DNA of 64,000 nt from Pieris napi (GCF_905475465.1 NC_062257.1:2914001-2978000); one strand, 5' to 3'. Counted from the stretch's first letter, positions 1 through 11,295 are shown. Made by a program: numbers and translations. The notes: generated by a model from the sequence alone, not told the origin.

Positions 1-589
1 AATATGTATTATTGTGTATTATCAATAAACACAAAACCTTTCGATAAACGTTCGTAGTTTTAAAATGAGAAAATGTCGTCGGTAAATATTTTGATGGATT
101 ATTTTGTAGCTTTGTTTCGACATCACAAATGTTCAGCAACTAGAAATGCGTCATCTCGCTGCCTTAAGAGCGATACTTGGATATTGCCCTCATTATAAGA
201 TGTTTTAAGTGCTTTTGCGCACTTGCTACGCGAACAAAGAAATCGACGCGCGACGTCGCCCCACCGAAACAATTCGTAATATGAAACCGAACGGAAACAA
301 GGACCCCTGACGATTTTCTTTCGTTTGACTCTTGACTAATATTTTTAGCGCATTCAACTCATTGTTCAGGCATATAATTATTCGATTGTTGCGTAAAATC
401 AAAGAATATGCTCCTTTCCCCTGAAGTTGCGAACGGTTAAATCTTCTCACGTTTGAATTAATTGTTAAGTGGTATTTTTGTTTAATAATGAAAATCGGAT
501 TTCAATAAGACGTGCAGATAATCATACAAAATGCCTGAGTTGTTTGCTGATAACAGTAGAACCTGCGATTAAACAAAATCGAATACGAC
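1..589. other. no gene or repeat recognised
   Basis: AT-rich sequence with no convincing coding pattern on either strand; the minus open frame at 226-450 lacks any recognisable domain. Confidence 0.5.
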
Positions 590-760
590 TAAAAAGAGTG
601 GCGGAGAGTTATGGCCAGTTCTTCTCTTCTGTTCTACGCCCTTGATTTGACTACTGGCAAATAAATGTAAAATTAGGAGCATTTAATGTTTTTTTATTTT
701 TTTTATTTTGAATTGTCTTTAAAAAAAAAAATTAATGTGTATTTGTTTTTTGATGTTCAT
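590..760 (+). repeat. LINE family B 3' tail fragment
   Basis: AAAAGAGTGGCGG and CCCTTGATTTG near 590-650, then a CATAAGTGTACCT motif near 757-770, match the 3' untranslated tail of the LINE at 10067-11170. Degenerate. Confidence 0.55.
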
Positions 761-781
761 AAGTGTACCTACATTGTGTTA

Positions 782-925
782 CCTAGGGTCCTTCAAGAAA
801 AGAGCGTACCAATTCTTAAAAGGCCGCCAGCGCGCTTGCGAGCCTTCTGGCAGTGCGAGTGTCCATGGGCGGTATCACTTAACATCAGGAGAGCCTCCTA
901 CCCGTCTGCCTCTTGTAATATAAAA
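782..925 (+). repeat. LINE family A 3' tail fragment
   Basis: Carries the family hallmarks GGGTCCTTCAAGAAAAGAGC, TTAAAAGGCC and GTGTCCATGGGCGG, ending in an A-rich tail. Family A is the Jockey-like family whose reverse-transcriptase end is seen at 3573-4160. Confidence 0.85.
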
Positions 926-1611
926 AAAACAAAAAATTGCTAGTTTTTTAATTTTTTAAAACATTTATGTTTACCTAAAGATAGCCTGTAACAACGGTAG
1001 ATATAGCAGTATGTGGTAACTTTATTAAGAAAATAAAAAACGGATATAAACGCGAATTTATTTCACAGTGACGAACACAAACTTATTTCGTGAACAATTG
1101 TCGAACGTTAAATCGCGTCATCAAAACAATAATTGTTTCCCTTAGTGTTGTTGCTTTTAAGAAATCTCAAAATCCCCCTATAAGCAGCCCCTCAATTCTT
1201 TTGTCGTCATAATGACTGTGATTTACGAAATAATCACCATTCTCTTAGCTCATGGGGTCGTGAATCAATACGATACCTGTGAGAAATTTTTTATTAGTAT
1301 TGACCTAAATAACTTTTACATTCTAACACTAATAAAAAAATCCGTGCGTACAAAGTACACATGTCATAGTGAAACTTCTTTGGCAAACTAATTTTTAAAT
1401 CTTGTTCATAAAACTTTAGATTTCCAAGACTTAGAAGGAGGGAAAAAGGAAGATAAGTTAAGAATTTAATTGTCATTAAAATATTTAAATACAAATAATA
1501 AATTTAATTTTTAAATTTATTTCTTCGGTAATAGAAACACGTGGCATTTTAATTTACAATTCGTCATTTGAGATTTGAATAAACTATTTTGCATAAAATA
1601 TAAAATACTAA
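926..1611. other. no gene; traces of a MITE
   Basis: A piece near 1335-1390 (GTACACATGTCATAGTG, ACTTCTTTGGC) resembles the ends of the MITEs at 28771-29128 and 36505-36910. Nothing else recognised. Confidence 0.4.
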
Positions 1612-1835
1612 TCTACTATATAAAAATAAGTCGGGTTTTCCTTCCTGACGCTATAACTCCAGAACGCACGAACCGATTTCCACGGTTTTGCATTCGTTGG
1701 AAAGGTCTCGGGCTCCGTGAGGTTTATAGCAAAGAAATTCAGGAAAAATGTCAACAGAAAAGCGGGATCACCTAACGAAATGTTACATAAAACGAAGCCA
1801 TCTGGTGGCGAAACGGAGTTCGCCGAGTTTGCTAG
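1612..1835 (+). mobile_element. non-autonomous Helitron, 224 bp
   Basis: Begins A|TCTACTATATAAAAATAAG and ends GCCGAGTTTGCTAG|T, the Helitron TC...CTAG pattern inserted between A and T without duplication. A second, almost identical copy lies at 51799-52023. Confidence 0.85.
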
Positions 1836-1975
1836 TATTTCATAAATTCTCTTTACGAAATTTTAATTATAAAAATAGAATTTCTATAATCGCCCTTCTC
1901 ACTCTCTCTCAATCGGTCTCAATCGCTCTCTGCGATTTCTTCGGGTCTATCAGATAAGTCTCCTGTTCTATGTTT

Positions 1976-2307
1976 TTTTGATGGCTCTGGCACGGTTTGT
2001 GCATTAGCCAGCGTCAAGTCTAAGATTTTTGTATAAATCGCACTTGTAATTTGCCATCCTCGGCCTAGAACGTATTGCTACGTTCTAAACCTTCACAGTC
2101 TCCTTTCTTAGGTAGCATACTCACTGCTTGCCTTAGAAATTCGACCGTGCCCTCCATCTACGGTTTAAGCACTCGCCCGGTACCGCACAACCCTCCTAAA
2201 GGCCGAGAACAAATTTAAATTAAATTAAAACTTGCCCTCGAACCGGGAATCGAACCCGGTACCCCTCACCTAGCTGCCACTTAATAAGACCGCTAGGCTA
2301 TGAGGCC
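1976..2307 (-). mobile_element. SINE family S3 with 14-bp target duplication
   Basis: On the minus strand the head is tRNA-like (box A-like TAGCCTAGCGG, box B-like GGTTCGATTCC) followed by a body shared with 6419-6674. CCTGTTCTATGTTT occurs on both sides (1962-1975 and 2308-2321), a clear target-site duplication. Confidence 0.9.
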
Positions 2308-2754
2308 CCTGTTCTATGTTTCTAATTTAATTCCAACAATATGACAGGTCATACTGAAAACTTCCACTGGCATTTCTTTCTGCGCGTCAGAACCAGTTTA
2401 CCCAACTCTGAGATTAGCCGAAGCCGCGAACTGATAGACGTCCCTAGATTTTTATTAGAATACGGGAGCAGGAGCAGAAATTAATAAAGTTCAACAATAA
2501 CTTAACGTTTAATTAAAACTGCGGCCCCCCATTGCGCCGCTCCGAAGTATTATTTCTACATAATTTGTGATAACCGTAAATTAGAAACAAAGCGATGAAT
2601 TATAATTACGTGAATCCTAAGTTTTTATGGGAATAAATCTTTTTAATAAACGATGTTGGGAACGCTTGCGTAATTCGGTAGTACAACACAACAAAGAACA
2701 AAGCCAACATTGTGGAAGTGGACAGTGTTGAGAGGAGTTGTTCGGATTAATACC

Positions 2755-2868
2755 ACGTGCTAAGTCATGCCCTTAGCCGGCAACGCACTTGCGAGCCCTC
2801 GGGCATTGAGAGTGTCCATGGGCGGCGGTATCACTTAACATCATGTGAGCCCCCTGTTCTATAAAAAA
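2755..2868 (+). repeat. LINE family A tail, copy 1 of a tandem trio
   Basis: Short 3' end (GTGTCCATGGGCGGCGG, TCACTTAACATC) ending in a poly-A run that abuts the next copy. Confidence 0.8.
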
Positions 2869-3153
2869 AAAAGTTTCATCATCGGTCAAGGCAGAATACA
2901 AAAGTCGTTCGTTCCACAACTGAGCGATTTTTAAAACAGTTTTTGCCGCGCACCACTACTATGTGGAATCAGCTGCCCACTGAAGTATTTCCAAACCAAT
3001 TCGACTTAGAGACCTTCAAGAAAAGAGCGTACCAATTCTTAAAAGGCCGGCAACACACTCGCGAGCTGTATGGCATTGAGAGTGTCCATGGGCGGCGGTA
3101 TCACTTAACATCAGGTGAGCCTCCTGCCCGTTTGCCCCCTGCTCTATAAAAAA
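2869..3153 (+). repeat. LINE family A tail, copy 2 of a tandem trio
   Basis: Runs from TTTCATCATCGGTCAAG to a second poly-A run. Encodes remnants of the reverse-transcriptase C-terminus (PRTTTMWNQLPTEVF). Confidence 0.85.
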
Positions 3154-3436
3154 AAAAGTTTCATCATCGGTCAAGACAGAATACGAAATTCGTTCGTTCC
3201 ACAACTGACAGATTTTTATCACAGTTTTTGCCGCGCACCACCACTTTGTGGAACCAGCTGCCCACTGAAGTATTTCCGAACCAATTCGACTTAGGGTCCT
3301 TCAAGAAAAGAGTACCAATTTTTAAAAGGCCGGCAGCGCGCTTGCGAGCCTTCTGGCAGTGCGAATGTCCATGGGCGGCGGTATCACTTAACATCAGATG
3401 AGCCTTTCCCGTCTGCTTCCTGTAACATAAAAAAAA
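3154..3436 (+). repeat. LINE family A tail, copy 3 of a tandem trio
   Basis: Same left boundary (TTTCATCATCGGTCAAG) and same poly-A end as copy 2, with a period of about 287 bp. Confidence 0.85.
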
Positions 3437-3572
3437 TATAAAGAAGAAATGAGACGTGCATTAGGCACGGCACGGCATCATAATAATAAATTTCTATGAA
3501 TTAAGCATTAATACACAAGAAACACATCAGTCTAAACAGATCTCTATCTGCAGTAAACGACGCTTTGAGTAC

Positions 3573-4160
3573 ATTTTTTTTTATGTAATAGGAGGCAAAC
3601 GGGCAGGAGGCTCACCTGATGTTAAGTGATACCGCCACCCATGGACACTCACAATGCCAGAAGGCTCGCAAGTACGCTCTTTTCTTGAAGGACCCTAAGT
3701 ACGATTGGTTCGGAAATACTTCTGTGGGCAGCTGGTTCCACATAGTGGTGGTGCGTGGCAAAAACTGCCTTAAAAACGCTCTGTTGTGGAACGACGGACG
3801 TCGAGGTGATACGGATGGTATTTTGTATTTTGCCTTGACGTCTGATGATGAAACTCAGCTGCAGGTATTAGACCGAACAACTCCTCTGAACACTCTCCAT
3901 GGTAAATGCGGTAGAAGATGCAGAGAGATCCCACATCTCTACGCAACGCCAAGGGATCAAGCCGCACGGAAAGTGACTGGTCGTCGACGATTCGAACCGC
4001 TCTTCGTTGAATACGGTCAAGTGGAAGGAGCTGGTACTGGGGAGCTCCCGCCCAGAGCTGAGAGCAGTACTCCATGTGGGGCCGAATTTGCGCTTTATAT
4101 AGATGCAAGCGGTGGCCCGGAGTGAAGTACCGTCTCGCCTTGCTGAGCACACCAAGCTTT
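3573..4160 (-). pseudogene. LINE family A: reverse transcriptase C-terminal end and 3' tail
   Basis: On the minus strand, 4150-3770 reads as the post-catalytic end of a non-LTR reverse transcriptase: LYKAQIRPHMEYCSQLWAG, then LPLDRIQRRAVRIVDD and LALRRDVGSLCIFYRIYHG, the usual end of Jockey-like ORF2 proteins. The frame then breaks and the remaining tail (IVFPNQ-, FKRR- and GRQ-type remnants) continues to an A-rich end near 3573-3582. The 5' part of the element is absent, as expected for 5'-truncated retrotransposition. It lies inverted relative to the tandem trio at 2755-3436. Confidence 0.9.
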
Positions 4161-4455
4161 TTGGAGGCTAATTTAACCTTTCCTTCCAGATGACCGCGAA
4201 ACTGAACGTGCGAAGCAGATCCATGACATTTTCCATGTCTTCAGGCGTAAAATGCTGCAGCCACTGTTGATCCGTCACCAATAATAACAATTGCAAAGTA
4301 GAAATATAATAACTTTTTAAATTGCATATTTGAAATTCTTAATCTAATCTACATATTATACACTTACATATTTCCTGTAAGTGTTTGTATGTGTTAAGTT
4401 AGTGTGCCTTTTTAAAATAAATAAAACATCTTAAATACGACCGATCCTGCTGATA

Positions 4456-4487
4456 CGAGGCATGCCTTTTAAGTTTTGTCGTTTGCA
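4456..4487. repeat. mariner terminal inverted repeat (transposase 3' side)
   Basis: Pairs with 5715-5746 at 30 of 32 positions; begins CGAGGCATGCCTTTTAAG directly after TA. Confidence 0.93.
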
Positions 4488-4618
4488 GAAAAAAACACAA
4501 CTAGAACCTTATAGTACTTTTTATTATTTTTCAAAGTATTCACCACGTAGCTTAATACACTTTTCCATTCGCTCAAACCAGTTATTATAACATTAATTCC
4601 ACTCTAAAGTGGAGGTGT

Positions 4619-5572
4619 TCAAAATGGCTGATTTGAAAGCGTCGACTGCTTCTTCACCGGACTGGACCTTTGACCACGAAGACTTTTCTTAATTTTTGGA
4701 AATGTAAAGAAATCGTTAGGGCTTAGGTCAGGACTGTATGGAGGATGGTCAAGAATTTCTACTTTTTCCTGCTTCAAATACTGAATTGTTTGACGAGCGC
4801 TGTGTGAGCTTGCGTTGTCGTGGTGCAGGATGATGCGTCGCTTTAAGTTAGATTTTCGAAGTTTGGCGATGACTTGTGGTAAACAAACTGTGGTATACCA
4901 CTCTGCGTTAACCGTTCTACGATCTTCAAGTGCAGTAGTCGCAACATGGCCGGTTTTTCCAACGATCGTCGCCACCATCATCTTCGAAGTGCTTCGAGAA
5001 CGAACGAGTTTAGTCGGCTTTGGCTCGTCTTGAAAGACCCAGATTGTAGATTGTTGTATGGAATCAGGATCGTAGGCATAGATCCAAGATTCGTCATCAC
5101 TGATGATGTCGTAGACGTGATTTGACTCTCTTCGGTTGAACCTTTGCAGAGTTTTCTTACACCATCTGACGCGGGCCGCCTTGTGATCGTCGGAAAGCAG
5201 ATGCGGTATCCAACGGCAAACTAGCTTTCTCAGACCAAGCGCTTCATGCAAGATCTTCTGAATGGTTGTCCCTGAGATGCCTAATAGAGCCTCTATCTCT
5301 CGATACGTCACATGACGATCTTCGAGAATTAGTTGTCTCACAGCAATGATGTTTTCTTCAGTGAAGGCGGATTTTGGGCGTCCTTCGCGAGATTTGTCAC
5401 TAACACTAGTATATCCACGCTGGAATTCTAAATACCAGCGTTCGACAGTCCGCAGACATGGGGCTTCATCACTGAACACAGATATCAGCTCTTCAAAACA
5501 CTGAAGCCGTGTCAGGCCTCTTCTAAAGTTGTAGAAAATTATTGCACGAACATTTTCCTTAGAAAGATTCAT
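4619..5572 (-). pseudogene. mariner transposase, C-terminus broken
   Basis: The open frame starts at ATG 5572-5570 and gives 317 residues. It has an N-terminal helix-turn-helix region, then CRWIPHLL (equivalent to the mariner WVPHEL signature), and the catalytic triad SDDESW, HHDNA and YSPDLSPND with 34 residues between the second and third Asp, hence DD34D mariner. After the last Asp the frame changes: the present frame ends in SNQPF, while the alternative frame continues with a typical mariner tail but contains a TAA before reaching EYFEK. So one frameshift and one nonsense change affect the last ~50 residues. The catalytic core is uninterrupted, but the encoded protein is probably inactive. 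It is a transposon gene, unrelated in function to opa. Confidence 0.92.
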
Positions 5573-5714
5573 TTTCGTACGTAACTTGACAGATTCAAAT
5601 CGACGCTGTGACTAAACAATAGCATTAACCCTAATACTTTTAACTGTTTTGAGATTCAAAATGTAAACACATTCAAATATAGTATAGGTCCAAATTCAAA
5701 ATTGCCGGGAAATA

Positions 5715-5746
5715 TGGAAACGACAGAACTTAAAAGGCATGCCTCG
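5715..5746. repeat. mariner terminal inverted repeat (transposase 5' side)
   Basis: Reverse complement of 4456-4487 apart from two mismatches; followed directly by TA at 5747-5748. Confidence 0.93.
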
Positions 5747-6144
5747 TATACTTGTTCTCTATGTATTGAAGCTCCAGAGAAAAGAGCTTAGCAGAGCGAA
5801 ACCACACATATATCCACGGTACATAGGCACGCGTTGTGGTTATATTTCATCGAATTTTCCACGGTTATTTATTTATTTATTAAGGGTCGTAATAAATTGC
5901 GTTAAGTGGGGCGGCCGGAGTCCCGCGGAGCTCTGCGGGGGTGCCCATAACCTCGGGAAAAACGCGGCTGGGCCATAAGTGCCTCTACACAAACCAATAT
6001 TACTATAAGGGTTGAACTACAAATGTAATTTACTTAAATGAGTTTTTATTGGAAAAATTCGAAGGATATTACTTCATAAACATGTACGAGACACGTGGCA
6101 GCGTAGATTAAAGAGTTAAAAGTCGGCAATATATACTTTAAACT

Positions 6145-6357
6145 AAATAGAATTTATGTTACACTTAATGTAAGAGAATAATAATAAATCATATTTAATT
6201 TTTCAAATGTAAACTGAACTTAATTGACTATAATGACTCCTTTTCCAGTCTTTGATTATTTAATTGTAATTAATTATTTGCATGCAATCAAAAATTATTT
6301 TTAATAATGCCAAAGAAGTATAACTTCTGACGCGCGTACATAAGTACACGCACCCTT
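6145..6357. mobile_element. MITE family M2, partial copy
   Basis: Matches the right two-thirds of 28771-29128, including GCATGCAATCAAAAA, CCAAAGAAGTATAACTTCT and ACGCGCGTACATAAGTACAC. The left inverted repeat is missing. Confidence 0.75.
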
Positions 6358-6418
6358 TTTTATATATATATATAATGATCATAGCTTTAAACCAAAGACG
6401 CTATTGAAGAATATATTG

Positions 6419-6674
6419 TTTTTTTTTATTATGGCTCTGGCACGGTTTGTGCATTAGCCAGCGTCAAGTATGAGATTTTTTTTATAATTCGTGCTTTTTG
6501 CCTTAGAAATTCGACCATGTCCTCCATGTACGGTTTAGGCACTCGCCCGGTACCGCACAACCCTCCCAAAGGCCAAGACCAAATTTAAATTAAATTAAAA
6601 CTTGCCCTCGAACCGGGAATCGAACCCGGTACCCTAGCTGCCACTTAATAAGACCGCTAGGCTATGAGGCCCCC
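6419..6674 (-). mobile_element. SINE family S3, second copy
   Basis: Shares the CTCTGGCACGGTTTGTGC body and the tRNA-like head with 1976-2307. AATATATTG flanks it on both sides (6410-6418 and 6675-6683) as a target duplication. Confidence 0.88.
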
Positions 6675-6750
6675 AATATATTGGTTATTATGAAATATAT
6701 ATGTACAAAGAATATATTTTATTATAAATTTTAATTTAATGCGGAACTAT

Positions 6751-6980
6751 AAACGGCTCAAATATAAAAGTATTTCCTCCAATTTGGTTTTTGTGCCCTT
6801 TGGAGTACTCTTGGGCCGTAGGGATCAAGTGCACTGCTAATTAAAGATTTAAGTTGTCGCGTAGCAGTACCGGTGACCCCAGAGCTGGTTATTCCTCGAA
6901 TAAGTATCGCAATACAGCGTGGAAATGCTTTAAAGGTACACTGCCACAGGGACCAAACTTTTTAAACATAAATAATTGTT
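6751..6980 (-). repeat. interspersed repeat R
   Basis: Contains TACCGGTGACCCCAGAGCTG and CACAGGGACCAAACTTTTT, the reverse complement of the repeat at 31963-32300. Class not recognised. Confidence 0.7.
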
Positions 6981-7049
6981 TGAAACATTCAATACTCCAG
7001 GAAGCTTCAGAATCTCACCCTAAGATCTGACTTTACCTTATCTTGAAGG

Positions 7050-7620
7050 TATTTATTTATTTATTTATTTATGCTTTACTTATTACCTTATTCACAAACA
7101 TACACATAACAAAAGTACAAAAAACATGTTACAAAAAGTTATAAGGCAACGGGCGGCCTTATCGCTAACAAGCAATTTCTTCCAGGCAACCCTAATGTGG
7201 AATAATGAAAAAGAAACACCGACAGAGGGTAGAGAGTACAAGAATTGTAAAAATTATTAACAAAAAAAAACTCAAAATAACCCGTTACTATATCTAAAAA
7301 AAGTAAAGTCTAAAGGAAAATAACAATAATAATAAATAAAAGTATGTATAGACAAAAATTTAAAATACAATCAAAAGGTTATCAGAGTCAACAATAATTA
7401 ATATATATAAGCAGAGGCAGCTAATTACGAGGCAGAAAGAAAATGATCAAGAAGAAGCTTTTTCAATAAATTTAAGGACTGAGCCCGTCTAATGTCAATT
7501 GGAAGAGAATTCCATAGCAGAATACTTTGCACAGTAAAGGAGGAGTGATTGAATTCAGTTTTATGAATAGGAGTTTTATGAATAGGTACATCGAATTAAA
7601 CAGTCAAATAATATTATTAA
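7050..7620 (-). repeat. LINE family C 3' end
   Basis: Begins with an ATTT microsatellite (the retrotransposon tail on the minus strand) and contains GGCGGCCTTATCGCTAAC and CGAGGCAGAAAG. The same sequence, coding for a reverse-transcriptase C-terminus, is at 47320-47527. Confidence 0.7.
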
Positions 7621-7917
7621 TAAAAGTTCAGACAATTTCACTGATTTATTGATTAGGAAAGTACACAAGGGAGTCTATCAAGATCTCGCCAATCAACTCC
7701 ATTGAATTTTGAATAACGTTGTAATTGATAATTTTGCTATATCGCTATTTTGATCGCATATTCATGATCGCAATAACTAATTTGTAACCATTCTCTGAAA
7801 TCAGTATCTATAGAGATATTTTTTTCGCCTATCTGCTACTTTGAATGGTTCAGTGAATAGGCTATCTCGCTCTTACAACTTGATTACTAACATCGATGAA
7901 AATATTGTTTTTTTTAA

Positions 7918-8160
7918 TAATGACAATTCACACCAATTGACCGAGTCCCATGCTAAGCTGGTGAAGCTTGTGTTATGGGTACTAGGCAACGGATATACAT
8001 ACATATTATAGATAGATAGACACATAAATATGTACATATTTAAACACCCAAGACCTAAGCACAACACCAAATGCTCATTACATCGATGTTCGTCTCAGCC
8101 GGGGTTCGAACCCGGGACCCATGGATTCAGGGGTACTAACCACTAGACCAATGAGTTGTC
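7918..8160 (-). mobile_element. SINE family S1
   Basis: Minus-strand copy: the tRNA-like head (ATTGGTCTAGTGGTTAGTAC, box B-like GGTTCGAACCC) is at the right and the tail CTTCACCAGCTTAGCATGGG at the left. A deletion removes part of the head relative to 15054-15297. Confidence 0.88.
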
Positions 8161-8339
8161 ATATATTTTACCACTTACCGTAACTTTGTTTATCATGCTC
8201 TTCGTGAGGTTTTAGTTTTCATTTAGTGTTGATTATTGTTATTTTTACTTAATTTGTTATCTTTTTAGTTTAAGTTATTTTTAATTTTTAGTTTTTATTT
8301 TTGGTTGTTTGTTAATTTTTTTCCTTTGATAGTAGTGCT

Positions 8340-8612
8340 TATGTTGTAATATAATTAATGTGTATGTGTGTTAAATTTTTGTCATATTTTCTTGAATTTA
8401 GTATAGTAGTTTTATTCTAGGAGTACATTGTCTTCACATATAATTATTTCACGAATGTATACAAAATATTGTAAAACCTATACCTATTAAAGGAGTAAGT
8501 GTGGAGTTTCCTGCTCATTCTTCTCCACACGAAACAACCTTTTGGAAGGGGCAACTAGAATCATCTTTCTTTGAAATAAATGATTTGACTTGACTTGACT
8601 TGCAGAGAGTCG
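8340..8612 (+). repeat. LINE family D 3' UTR
   Basis: Noncoding tail with GGAGTTTCCTGCTCATTCTT and AACAACCTTTTGGAAGG, ending in an ACTTG-type simple repeat after GAAATAAATGATTTG. Distinct from families A-C. A partial relative may lie near 61620-61735. Confidence 0.6.
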
Positions 8613-8832
8613 ATTTTAACTGCTGAAAATTCGTAAGAGGGGTATCATAACCTCTTTCTTTGAGATGGCTTATAATAAATAAACCTAAAATATAATAATA
8701 ACTATAAACCCGATAATAAAAATAAGACTCTTACGAGGGACTGAAATCGCGTAATATGAAAATGCGTTATAAGAGTACCGTGTTATAAGGAGCTGTACTG
8801 TATTTTCTGATGTAAGTGAATGTTCTTAATTT

Positions 8833-9242
8833 TTTTTTATAGAATGGGGGGCAAACTTGCAGGAGGCTTACCTGGTGTTAAGTGATAGCGCCGTCCATGG
8901 ACACTCTCAATGCAAGAGGGCTCGAGAGTGCGTTGCCGGCCTTTTAAGAATTGGTACGCTCTTTTCTTGAAGGACCCTAAGTCGAATTGGTTCGGAAATA
9001 CTTCAGTGGGCAGCTGCCCTGCGATTCTGTAACTTACTTTTCGAACTCACACAGCGGTTTTCGCATCGTCGGTCATCGTAATATCCGATAAACAATAAAC
9101 TACAAGCTCCCACCTTTGCAGAATGCCAAATCATAAAATGACTGCTTCACGACTGATTTGAGAGCGACCGACGATGCGAAAACCGCTGTGTGAGTTCGAA
9201 AAGTGAGTTACAGAATCGCAAGGCTGATTCCACAAAGTGGAA
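8833..9242 (-). repeat. LINE family A tail split by a MITE
   Basis: The tail reads from poly-T through TTAAGAATTGGTACGCTC to GTGGGCAGCTG, is interrupted at 9017-9223, and resumes with ATTCCACAAAGTGG, which continues the family consensus. Confidence 0.85.
9017..9223. mobile_element. palindromic MITE family F, copy 1 (CTG target duplication)
   Basis: Near-perfect inverted repeat starting CCCTGCGATTCTGTAACT and ending CAGAATCGCAAGG. CTG is present on both sides (9014-9016, 9224-9226), whereas an uninterrupted LINE tail has one. Confidence 0.9.
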
Positions 9243-9379
9243 TCTTAATGAAATTACTTAAATCGTAAATCACACGAAAGGTATTTGAAATGAAGAAACA
9301 AAAACTGATTCTCACAACTCTTTGATAACAGTATTCAAATTGTCACCGACTTTTTTTAAGCCACAAATTTAAATAATCG

Positions 9380-9540
9380 CACCGTCAAACGGCCCATTTG
9401 TCGCGGTATAGCTTTCCGTGAGTACTTTTTTAAGCTATTTTCAAAATTTCGATTCGTCGCGTCCGATCTGACGCGGCGCGGTGACTTTGATCGGTTTTTG
9501 TGGGCGTCGGTGGCACTCCCTATTACTAGCTGTACTTTCG
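9380..9540. other. GC-rich unique segment
   Basis: Contains TCGTCGCGTCCGATCTGACG and GGTGACTTTGATCGG. No repeat family or coding pattern recognised; possibly regulatory, but nothing proves it. Confidence 0.25.
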
Positions 9541-9989
9541 CCCATGTATTTTTATTATTACGACCATATACTATAATTTTTAAAAGGAAAACCTTGGGAT
9601 AGTCTGCGGAAATAATCTATATGGAGAACGGATAAGAACCTAGAATGTTCCGCGCTTTATAATTTATTAATTGTTTACACTAATATCGGAAAATAATATA
9701 TTTTAGTCAACCTGGAATGTGATTGCTTGGCACCATAAATTTAAGTTAGATGTAATATTACGTATATACGTATAAACACCAAAATTAACCCCCCTAATGT
9801 TTTTTTTGTTTTCTGTACCTTTAATTATGTACTTAAAACGGCTGGCTCGAGCTGGATGCAACTCACCTATGACAGAGGTTCCTGGAAATCCTGCCGAGGG
9901 GAAATTAGGAAATAGATATTACTTAATACAGATAAAAATTAAAATAGGATTGTTTACATTGATTTTGCAAGAAATAAAAGGCTTTTTTA

Positions 9990-11295
9990 TCTTTTTATAT
10001 TCTACTGTACGTGTATGTCACTGAACTGCTCTTAAACGGCTGGACCGATTTGAACCAAATTTCTTATTTCTGATTAACATAAATGACCTCCCATTCTTTG
10101 TCAACGAAGTTCATGAGATGGTATTGTTTGCTGATGACACTTCACTTCTATTTAAAGTGAATAGGAATAACGTTATTGGACGATGTAAACAATTCTATCT
10201 CTCGTATAGTTAACTGGTTTAATATAAATAACTTACTGCTTAATGAGAATAAAACAAAATGTATTAGATTTACAACTACTAGCGTAAAGCGAGATATTGG
10301 TAACCTGAAAATTAAGGACAGTGAACTAAACTTTGTTGACAAAACTGTTTTTCTAGGCATAACAATAGATAGTAAACTCCAATGGGGCCCACACATAGAG
10401 ACTCTTTCGAATAGGCTGAGCTCTGCAGCATATGCAGTAAAGAAAATCCGACAGTTTACTGATAAGGACACGGCTAAAATTGTGTATCATAGCTACTTTC
10501 ATAGCGTTATGTCGTACGGCATTTTACTGTGGGGTGCTGCTGCAGAGGTTCAATCCATATTTGTGCTACAGAAGCGGGCTGTTCGGGGTATTTGTTGTGT
10601 TTCTCCGAGGGAGTCGGTACGGAATAAGTTTAAGGAAATAAATATTATGACACTATCTGGTCAATATATTCTTGAAGCCTTGTTGTATGTCCAAAAAAAT
10701 ATAAACGATTTTAAAACAAATGGTGACTTTCACAAGTATAATACGCGAAATAGAACTAACTTGAGTGTACGACCAACTAGGCTCCAAAAGATAAACCACT
10801 CCTTATATGGAAATTATATTCGTTTTTACAACAAACTCACAAGCGAAATTAGAGAATGATCACTAAATAAATTCAAAGCCCTCGTTAAACGAAAATTAAT
10901 CAACAAAGCTTTTTATAAATTTGTGGACTATCTACTTAAATGATCCTAATCCTTGGGATTGATTTGCTCCAGTTCAAACAATTTGTATGACAATACTTGG
11001 CGATTAAAAAGAGTGGCGGAAAGTTTCTTGCCAGTTCTTCTTACCCGCTCTACGCCCTTGACTTGCGAATTGGTAGTAAATGTAAATTTACGATTAATTT
11101 AAATTGACGATTCAAAAGTGTACTTGGTTACCCACTTGAATAAAGATATTTTGAGTTTGAGTTTGAGATTGAACAAATTTATCTGGCGCCCTGGAATCAG
11201 CCCGGCAGATGGCGCTGAAGTCGGTACTGGCATACTTTGTTTAATATCCTAATCGCTTGAATTTTCATGCAGGACAACGTCTGTCGAGTCCGCTA
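9990..11295 (+). mobile_element. Helitron interrupted by a LINE
   Basis: Left part A|TCTTTTTATATTC...GGCTGGACCGATTTGAACC, right part CAGCCCGGCAGATGGCGCTG...GTCCGCTAG|T. The uninterrupted relative is 39850-40052. The LINE occupies about 10067-11170. Confidence 0.75.
10067..10943 (+). pseudogene. LINE family B reverse transcriptase, C-terminal part
   Basis: 5'-truncated ORF2 of a non-LTR retrotransposon. FLININDLPFF then VLFADDTSLLF is the reverse-transcriptase palm, with the FADD catalytic box at 10127-10138. A frameshift near 10170 moves the reading to the frame running 10176-10859, which contains NWFNINNLLLNENKTKCI, VDKTVFLGITIDSKLQWG (thumb region) and SYGILLWG. A TGA at 10857-10859 interrupts this frame, which then continues as SLNKFKALVKRKLINKAF to the natural-looking TGA at 10941-10943. 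No endonuclease domain is left. The element is dead. The 3' UTR runs on to about 11170 and ends in a TTTGAG simple repeat. Confidence 0.92.

Larger units (their letters stand above)
4456..5746 (-). mobile_element. near-complete mariner (DD34D) element
   Basis: The element is 1,291 bp, the usual mariner size. It has 32-bp terminal inverted repeats (4456-4487 and 5715-5746) that differ at two positions and start CGAGGCATGCC. It is flanked by the dinucleotide TA on both sides (4454-4455 and 5747-5748), the target duplication expected of Tc1/mariner. It carries one transposase gene on the minus strand. Confidence 0.95.

Noticed and set aside
226..450. 74-codon minus frame near the left edge
   Set aside because: No domain, signal or splice context; composition is that of background.
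3619..4125. 168-codon + frame over the LINE
   Set aside because: Antisense of the family A reverse-transcriptase end, which is the strand with recognisable protein motifs.
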